Below, piece after piece: positions 56,658 through 64,000 of a stretch of 64,000 bases of DNA. Origin of the DNA: Gorsachius magnificus (lineage: Eukaryota > Chordata > Aves > Pelecaniformes > Ardeidae). Position 1 is the first letter of the stretch. Each line of letters opens with the position of its first letter. The stretch spans positions 59,534,599 through 59,598,598 of the forward strand of contig CM067084.1 of assembly GCA_034008185.1 (NCBI GenBank), written 5' to 3'. A program made the position numbers and the translations under genes. The notes under the pieces are model-generated. The model ran no database searches, was not told the origin of the DNA, and saw only the letters and a program-made list of their open reading frames with translations.

Positions 56658-59600
56658 GTAATATGTCATGACGTAGGTGCAAAATGCATTTGATTGTACA
56701 GTCTGCTTTGCTCTAGAGAGGCCTGATGTGATGTTCTGGTATTTTAGTTTGTATAGCTGTTGAGGTTTTCAGAAGACTGTCAATTATTCCTCACAGTGTG
56801 ACATTTCTACTGAATTTCTAAAATGAAAGGTGATTCTCTGAAAGCACATAGTAAACAATTGCATGTTTTGTGAAAAGCTGTGTGTACTTCACTAACAGAT
56901 TAAATTACATGCTTGAGCCTATCCAGCTCTGTATGCAAAGCATTCAAATATGACAAAAAATTACAAAAAATAACAAAAAAATTTGAAAACTTAAATTTCA
57001 GTACATAAGCATATAAGCAAGCATTTTTTTAGCATACCTCACCTTCTCTCTAAATTTGTCAGAAGCCAAATATTAGCTAACAAATTTATTCTTCCTTTTA
57101 AATCCAGGTGACATTGGGTTTGACTTTATTCTGTTTACTTTTCAGTGAAATGAGCAACAGTCTAAATCTTTTCTCTTCTTTTTTAACCTATTTTAGTGTG
57201 CAAAGGAAAAATAGACATTACTTAGATGCAACTAGAGTCAGTCATAATTATCTAAACTTTGCTTTTTTAACATCTTTTTAAATCCACATTTTGACAAAAG
57301 GTAAGATGGCTTGGCTGTCCCCCAAGGACATTTAGTATATTTTATCAATTCTAGAAATACCTTGCTTGAAAAAACATTTGTACAGTTGTTCAAGAAAACA
57401 GCCTTCAGTATCTCCTTTGAAATATTTCATGACATTCAGCCTGAAAACAGTCAATAAGTTTTAGAAAGAACTATGGTTGCAGCAATTCTAAGGTCTGAAA
57501 GTAACGAGCATGCAAAATAACAGTGCATTGTTTCTTATGTCTTATGTTTTTAATATTAATTATGTAAATATGTTCTCAGTTCAGCAATGTTCTCTTTTTG
57601 TAACATCTGACTACCCTAGGAAGATTTGTTCTGTGATTAAAACAATGGGATGGGAATGAGCAGAGGTAGGTACAATCCCTGGCCCTTTCTTAGACTTTAT
57701 TATATGACGCTGTTCGAGACAACATAATTATAGTATAGATAAGCTTGTAGTATTTGCTTCAGACATAATATGTATCTTGCATTGACATTAGGATGCTCAC
57801 GTCATCATCATATGAGTTCTTTTAGGGAATATTACCCCATGAAACCATATCTTTTAAAGGTTCTGGTGAGCAATAAAATAATTCTTTAAATGATATGGTA
57901 GTGGTTTTTTTATAGACGAAAATATCTTCTTTTACCTAAAAGTTTTCAGATCTTATGAAATCTATAGAGCTGTTAACCTTTCAAAAAAATGTGTCCTAGA
58001 ATATATCTTTTTAGAGAGAAAGGCAGAGAGCTCAGTTACTTTTGCCATATTCCAAGGGGTTTGTTGCCCAGAACTCTAAAATAATAATAGTTTACCATGG
58101 TGACATCTACCTGGCTAGTTACATTTTTTCCAAACTTTCCTAATACCTTCAGAGACTGAAATTATTTATATTCATAAAGTTTGAAAACAGGGGTCAGGAA
58201 AGTTTTTAATTGGTTGAATCGACCTGAATTTCAGCCCAATTGAGTTAACAGCAAATCTGACAAGCTTTTTAAAAGAAACTATGCCATAACAGGCACTAGC
58301 AATACTCTACTTCCTCATCACTTACACTGGGCTTTCAAAACTGATTACGGCCTATTTCACACCTATATCGTCTGGAAGTTCATTGACAGCTGTATTCCCT
58401 ATGACATTCATAGCCACTACAAGCCTACGCATTTTTGAAGGCATGAATTAGAGTTCTCTGAAATCTATTTATACATATTTTTTTTAATATTCAGTGCAGA
58501 TACCAATTGCATTTCTTATTGCCAATGCAATTACCAAAAAATCTTCTTAAGATTCAGTTTAAGGCAAACTAAAAAAAGAAAAAAAAATATTTAGTTTTTC
58601 TTTTCAAACTCGGTGTCAGAATTGCTTGGAAATTTCATCCATAGTTCAATCCAGTATAAATTATCCTACTGATCCTTGTATTTCTTTAATATCAATAACA
58701 TGAGGATGCCAGAGAAGCACAGCAAGATTGAATGTTAATTCAGTTACAAATGTGGATATGCTTAAAGACATGTAGCTATAAGCGTTTGGCTGGGATTTTT
58801 CCACTGCTATGGATTGTATCTCAAACTGACACTTCAGAGAATCCAGAGACTCAGCAGTTATCAGAATTAAAGGAAGTTACTAGTGAATGGTTCATGTACT
58901 GCAAGGATTCAGTGAATGGAAAGTTGCTTGTTACACCTGTGATGATTTCTGCTGTTTAACTGAAATCATCAATTGCAAGTGTAATTACTTAACAAATTCA
59001 TAAATACTGAGTTTTCCAAACAATATATGGGTTTATGACAATATCACTTGTAATTTTTGTGGCTTGCTTACAGAACAATACCTTTACATTAATTTTATGC
59101 TTAATTTATTTATCAGCATATTGAATAGGTACCCATTTTTAAAAATTACTTTTAAGTTGTATGTTGTACAACATCTTATCTGCCTTTTAGATTTCTCTCG
59201 CTTATTTGACATTCACAAAGAAAATATACTAACTCTCCAGTTCCCTTTGAGAAATAAATACTTAGGCTGCTCTTGTGAATTTTAAGTAAGTTTTTGATAA
59301 AGCAGGTTTAGTAAATATTTACAGCACTTTATATAAAGTACCCTAAAAAGCATTTAATTAACAAATTAAAGAGATATTGCAATTCAGCTGTAATGATTAT
59401 CAGTAACTGCATCACAGAATGTAATGTTATATAATTAGCTTGAATAGGGAATTCATTAAAAAAACCCACACTATGCTTTTTTACTAAACTTTAATCTGGG
59501 CGCCAAAATGATTGAATTTTATCACAAAAGATACTAATACATTTAGCTATAGGTTCTTCTGTAAGTCCTCTATGATTCATTCACACTCATAACCATGTGA

Positions 59601-60530
59601 ACAATTAGATTGATGAATGAAGACTAATGAAGACTAATCCTATTAAAAGTTTATAAAATAGTCATAATTTTTGCATAATCATTGCATAATGGGTACATGA
59701 ATTAATGAAAGGAATTTCCTTTATGAGATGGGAAACTAAAAAATGTTCATATAGCTACTGTTAAATACAGGGTGTGGAATAGAGAATGAAATACTACTGG
59801 TATTAATTTACATTAATGTGGCACTGCTGTTTTCATTAGTTATACTGAATAAATGAAGGTTTGAGATACTGCTTATGTGTGTATGTGTGTGTTTGTATGT
59901 ATACACGCATATTTTGCGAAGAGCTCCTGAAACAGACAGGACCGTGCAAAGTCTTAAGAAAACCAGCCTTATCTCCTGACTATTGTGCTTTTTTGGTGGA
60001 ATAAGTATGCGTTTTTATATATACATATATATGCATTAGATATGAATTTATATTTGCACACACACACTTATCGTAACTGCAGTTTCTTTTAAGATTTTTA
60101 ATTAGTTTTTATGGTGTGAATTCTGAAATAATGAATAAGACATCTTGCTTTTACTTCTTCTTTTACCAAACAAAAAGACTAGGAAAATAAAAGATAACAT
60201 CTCACAGCATGTCCTTTTAAACAAAATTGTTGAAGAGCTCATAACATTTCTGTTGCAGTTGTCATAAGTCACTAAGTGCCACTCCAGAATTTTACAAAAT
60301 AATGGACTTAAAATTAATAGAGCACTTGTTTACATCTTTTTGCTGAACAGAATTGTATATTCAATAGAAAGAACTGTTCCTATTATAAATGCATGACATT
60401 TTTTCGAAAGGGTATATGAGGTCTCATTATTCCTACAGTAATTGGCATCGATCTAATCTCACTTCTAATAGAATGGAATTAGAATAAATTTCATCAAAGT
60501 CCCATAAATCATTTGGGTTTCAGTTTCTCT

Positions 60531-60533
<3 letters not shown>
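56658..60533. other. AT-rich gene-free stretch
   Basis: No supported gene or element. It contains a TG-rich microsatellite near 59876-59905 and TA-rich tracts near 60018-60035. Confidence 0.45.

Positions 60534-60570
<37 letters not shown>
60534..60570 (+). repeat. Poly(T) run, 37 T
   Basis: Thirty-seven uninterrupted T. It lies 60 bp before an old minus-strand CR1, but CR1 does not carry poly(A), so the two need not be related. Confidence 0.9.
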
Positions 60571-60577
<7 letters not shown>

Positions 60578-60632
60578 GGAATCAGTCTTCAGCCTTTTTG
60601 TAGTTATCTGATGTCATTCCCAGAAAACATGG

Positions 60633-61218
60633 GATTCCAGGATAATTCAGCCTAGAAGGGGCCTCCGGAGGACTCTACTCCTAACTCCTGCTCAAAGCAG
60701 GGGTGGCTGTGAGATCAGACCAGGTTGCTCAGGGTTTGGTTCAATTGGGTCTCAAAAACTTCCAAGGATGGCAACTGCACAGCCTTTCTGTTCTAGTGCC
60801 TGACTGTCTTCATGAGGAAAAATGTCTACTTTATACACAGACCAGATGTCCCTTGTTTAAACTTATGGTTGCTGTCTCTCATCTTCCTGCTATGCACCAC
60901 TGTGATGAGACGACTCCATCTTTTCTTCAGCGAGGTGGGCTGATGTTAGGTTCCCTCAAATTCACCTCTTCTCCAGGTTGAAGAAGCTCCAGCACCCCAC
61001 CAGCTTGGTAGCTTCCTACCTAACATGCTCCACTTGATCAATATCTTTCCTCTGTGGAGGATCCCAAAGCTAACAGTCTAATGACTGATGAGTAGAGGGG
61101 GATAATAATTTCTCTGCACCTCCTGGCCATGTTAGTACAGCCCTGTTTGCTCTTGGCCTTCTTTGCTGTCAGGGCACGCTGCTGGCTTATGCCCAGCTTG
61201 CTGTCTATGAGCCATATC
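60633..61218 (-). mobile_element. Old CR1 fragment (minus)
   Basis: On the plus strand it reads as an inverted CR1: GGATAATTCAGCCTAGAAGG near the 3' end, TCCTGCTCAAAGCAGG (hairpin region), CCAGGTTGCTCAGGG, CACCTCTTCTCCAGGTTGAA, then CAGGGCACGCTGCTGGCTTA at the ORF2 end. Strong divergence and indels have destroyed the frame. The octamer tail is degraded. This is a different, older CR1 subfamily from the copy at 61774. Confidence 0.82.
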
Positions 61219-61224
61219 TACGTC

Positions 61225-61730
61225 TATATCAGGGATTTAGAGATCACTGTGATGGGAGCATTTGGAAGACTGATAACACAGGTCAGTCTGCTTTAAAGCA
61301 AAGCTTTACTAATTTAATTCGTTATCAACACACTTCATGATAATGTTTAATCACTACGTATTATTAATCACTATCACTATGTACTCACTACAAATACAAA
61401 ACTGTCAGTCTTAAAATTTTTAAAGAATTCTAAATTAGCTGTGAGTTTATATCATGGTTAGGTTACAGTTAGTATTGATGGCTGTGGTCCTTGATAAAGT
61501 TCATTGTGGAGGTCAAGGTGATCAGGTCTGACAGCTCTTTGACCAGAGTGTTTGGAATTGAAGTGAGCTTGTCTTCTTTCTTCTCTGCTTTATCTTCATG
61601 TTTGATATTCTTATGATGTTTTCCCCTCTCTCAAAAGGGGAATTTCAGTTGTGCCTGATACAGCTTTTCTTGGTTTTGGTTCACTTGAAGGTGACAAATA
61701 ACGATGAAATAAGACAATATTTTATGTCAT
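61225..61730 (-). mobile_element. Possible LTR fragment (minus)
   Basis: Between two CR1 copies, the minus strand has a TATA-like GATATAAACTCAC (near 61452), an AT-rich stretch with several ATTAATAATACG-like repeats, and an end reading CATCACAGTGATCTC near 61240. The layout resembles the minus-strand LTR at 27611-28990, but I could not align them base by base. Tentative. Confidence 0.32.
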
Positions 61731-61773
61731 GCAAGTATCTATTAATTCTTATTTAGTGAATAAGGTACTCATT

Positions 61774-62605
61774 CTCTGCAAAGGGACCTGGACAGGCTGG
61801 ATCGATGGGCCGAGGCTAATTGTATGAGGTTCAACAAGGCCAAGTGCCGGGTCCTGCACTTTGGTCACAACAACCCCATGCAGCGCTGCAGGCTTGGCGA
61901 AGAGTGGCTGGAAAGCTGCCTGGTGGAAAAAGACCTGGGGGTACTGATTGACAGCCACCTGAATATGAGCCAGCAGTGTGCCCAGGTGGCCAAGAAGGCC
62001 AATGGCATCCTGGCTTGTATCAGGAATAGTGTGGCCAGCAGGAGTAGGGAAGTGATCGTGCTCCTGTACTCGGTGCTGGTGAGGCCGCACCTCGAATACT
62101 GTGTTCGGTTTTGGGCCCCTCACTACAAGAAAGATGTTGCCTTGCTGGAACAGGTCCAGAGGAGAGCAACCAAGCTGGTGAGGGGTCTGGAACACAGGTC
62201 ATACGAGGAGCGGCTGAGGGAACTGGGGTTGTTTAGTCTGGAGAAGAGGAGGCTGAGGGGAGACCTGATCGCCCTCTACAACTGCCTGACAGGAGGCAGT
62301 AGTGAGGTGGGGGTCGGCCTGTTCTCCCTGGTAACAGACGATAGGACGAGGGGGAATGGCTTGAAGCTGCGCCAGGGCAGGTTTAGGCTAGACATTAGGA
62401 AAAACTTCTTCACCGAGAGGGTTGTCAGGCTCTGGAATGGGCTGCCCAGGGAGGTGGTGGAGTCCTCATCCCTGGAGGTATTTAAAAGAAGGATAGATGA
62501 GGTGCTTAGGGACATGGTTTAGTGGTGGGATGGCAGTGCTAGGTTAACGGTTGGACTCGATGATCTTAAAGGTCTTTTCCAACCGAGGTGATTCTATGAT
62601 TCTAT
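61774..62605 (+). mobile_element. CR1 retrotransposon 3' fragment, well preserved
   Basis: An 830-bp, 5'-truncated CR1 ends with GGTTGGACTCGATGATCTTA, CCAACCGAGGTGATTCTATG and ATTCTATT octamers at 62605. Its ORF2 end is fully open, so it is one of the youngest CR1 copies here. Confidence 0.94.
61776..62522 (+). pseudogene. CR1 ORF2 C-terminal part, uninterrupted
   Basis: About 248 codons stay open from [19 protein letters not shown] at the truncated start to the natural TAG at 62520-62522. Landmarks in order are [98 protein letters not shown] and [20 protein letters not shown]. It lies after the polymerase active site, which is absent, so it cannot retrotranspose on its own. The first ATG (61824) is internal to ORF2 and not a true start. 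Confidence 0.92.
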
Positions 62606-64000
62606 TAAATAAAATGTATAGGTATTAATATAGCACATATATATATCATTCTTTGGTCTGAATATATAATTCACAGCGTGTAAAAGGGAAAGTGTATAGA
62701 AAAGGAGAGAAATACTTTTAACGTTGTATGGCACAGATCACAGTGCTTTTCACTATGGATTCATGCCATTACCGAGCACCATTTCTTTCTTGTCACGTTT
62801 GTGCTGCTAAATTTACAAAAAGCTGTATGACACTGACATATTCCTCCAGAGATACTGACAAGTATAATCTTTTTCAACAGTTTCAAAAGTTAAAAAATAT
62901 CATATTGCTGAATCAAGATTGGATATGATGTCATTGATTTAAATTAAAAACTGTGAGAGAGGGTTTAGTAATTTGATTTCTGCTACTTTTTTTTGCTTAC
63001 CAGATGGTGTAATAATGCCAGAATCAAAGTAAATTTAAATGGAATATCTTCCAAAATTTTGAGGTAGCCAGTGTCCAGAATAATCCACAAAATTTTTAGT
63101 ATGCTTTCCACAGAACCAAGCAAAAATTTTAAGTTCTGTAGCAAATATTTTTTCAGTTTATTGTCATACTTAGGGATATTTCCTATACCTAAAATGCAGG
63201 CAAATACACTACAAAGTCAACTGTTCTCATCTTTTGTATGTCTTCTAGGTAGGTAAGTCACAGAACTGGGAATTTAAAAATTCAAGCTCTTGTCTGTATT
63301 ACCTTAAAGTCCATTCAGTCCCTGCTTTAACTTCTCATTTTTCTTAACTTAAATTTCCTGTCCATCACATATTCCTATATAGGTTGTTCAATTTTTGTCT
63401 GAAATAGCATAAAATTAACTAGCTCTCAAGATAATTATTAATTGTTTTATTATAAGTTTAAGAATTAAATTTCTGTCAGTGTAGATGTATATGATGTTCC
63501 ATCACTTTATTAATCATCCTGGCATTGATACAAACTGACTGCAGATAACCTTATTTAATAAAACAGATTTGAAAGTGTAATTAAAAGTATACATCATTAA
63601 TGGGGTTTGAAGGTCAAAGTCAGGCTACTATATTCCTTAAATGCTTTTGGAAGTTTTGTTCTGGAACATTTTCAGGTATTTATTAGGCACTATATAGTCC
63701 TAATTTAGGAGTTTCCCACCAAAGACAACATTTGAACATAACTTATCTTCAGGCATGTACTTTCTTTCCCTATCTTGACTGAGGGGTTAAGACATGGCAA
63801 TAACCCCATATTTCTATTTAATTTAATAAATATTCATTTTATATACATATATATGTATTCTATGTATACATATGTATTTGTGTGGAACGTGCCCTTAAAA
63901 TGAGCTTTAAGATAATGACAAGAGGTGTAAAGTTTCATATCCTCCTCCTCCAAGACTGTGCACAGGGACACGGCTCTCTTAAAATACCTGCTCTTCCAAA
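62606..64000. other. AT-rich sequence to window end
   Basis: No gene or mobile element is recognised. A TATACATATATATG-type patch lies near 63840-63875. Confidence 0.45.

Noticed and set aside
58732..58959. Open frame of 75 codons as an exon
   Set aside because: Begins at TTG and shows no convincing splice sites or family motif.

Overview
The window looks like a piece of a bird nuclear genome: AT-rich, intron-like or intergenic DNA littered with CR1 non-LTR retrotransposons and endogenous-retrovirus (ERV) LTRs. CR1 copies carry the bird-type 3' end (tandem ATTCTRTGA-like octamers, no poly(A) tail), and several LTRs have the architecture common in avian genomes. I see no bacterial features, no tRNA or rRNA gene, no CRISPR array and no intact host gene. 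The only trace of a possible host gene is an exon-like, protein-like stretch at 53283-53638 that is broken by an in-frame stop.

Layout. 1-800 holds a GC-rich, G-quadruplex-prone block of unknown origin. 8.5-9.8 kb has an old ERVL-type LTR fragment followed by a younger solo LTR (minus). 13-17.3 kb has a possible LTR remnant, a short old CR1 tail, and a 1.4-kb CR1 reverse-transcriptase fragment (plus). 21.2-22.1 kb is an LTR of another family. 24.7-29.5 kb is the most complex part: the 3' end of an ERV (open env reading frame plus 3' LTR), whose left end is an 18-G run, followed by a long minus-strand LTR. 33.6-34.4 kb has an old LTR fragment and a CR1 (minus). 36.9-37.5 kb is a second solo LTR of the 9.1-kb family, now plus. 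42.5-44.7 kb is the longest CR1 (minus), with an internal deletion. 45.1-48.9 kb has two inverted copies of one ERVL-type solo LTR, and a third lies at 56.1 kb. 60.5-62.6 kb is a mosaic of poly(T), old CR1, LTR-like sequence and a young CR1.

The remaining stretches are AT-rich single-copy DNA with simple repeats. The window reads as a gene desert, or the inside of a very long intron, shaped by retroelement insertion, LTR-LTR recombination to solo LTRs, and decay. The best candidates for follow-up are the partial env frame at 25115-26020 with its odd flanks, the exon-like remnant near 53.4 kb, and the GC-rich block near 0.5 kb.
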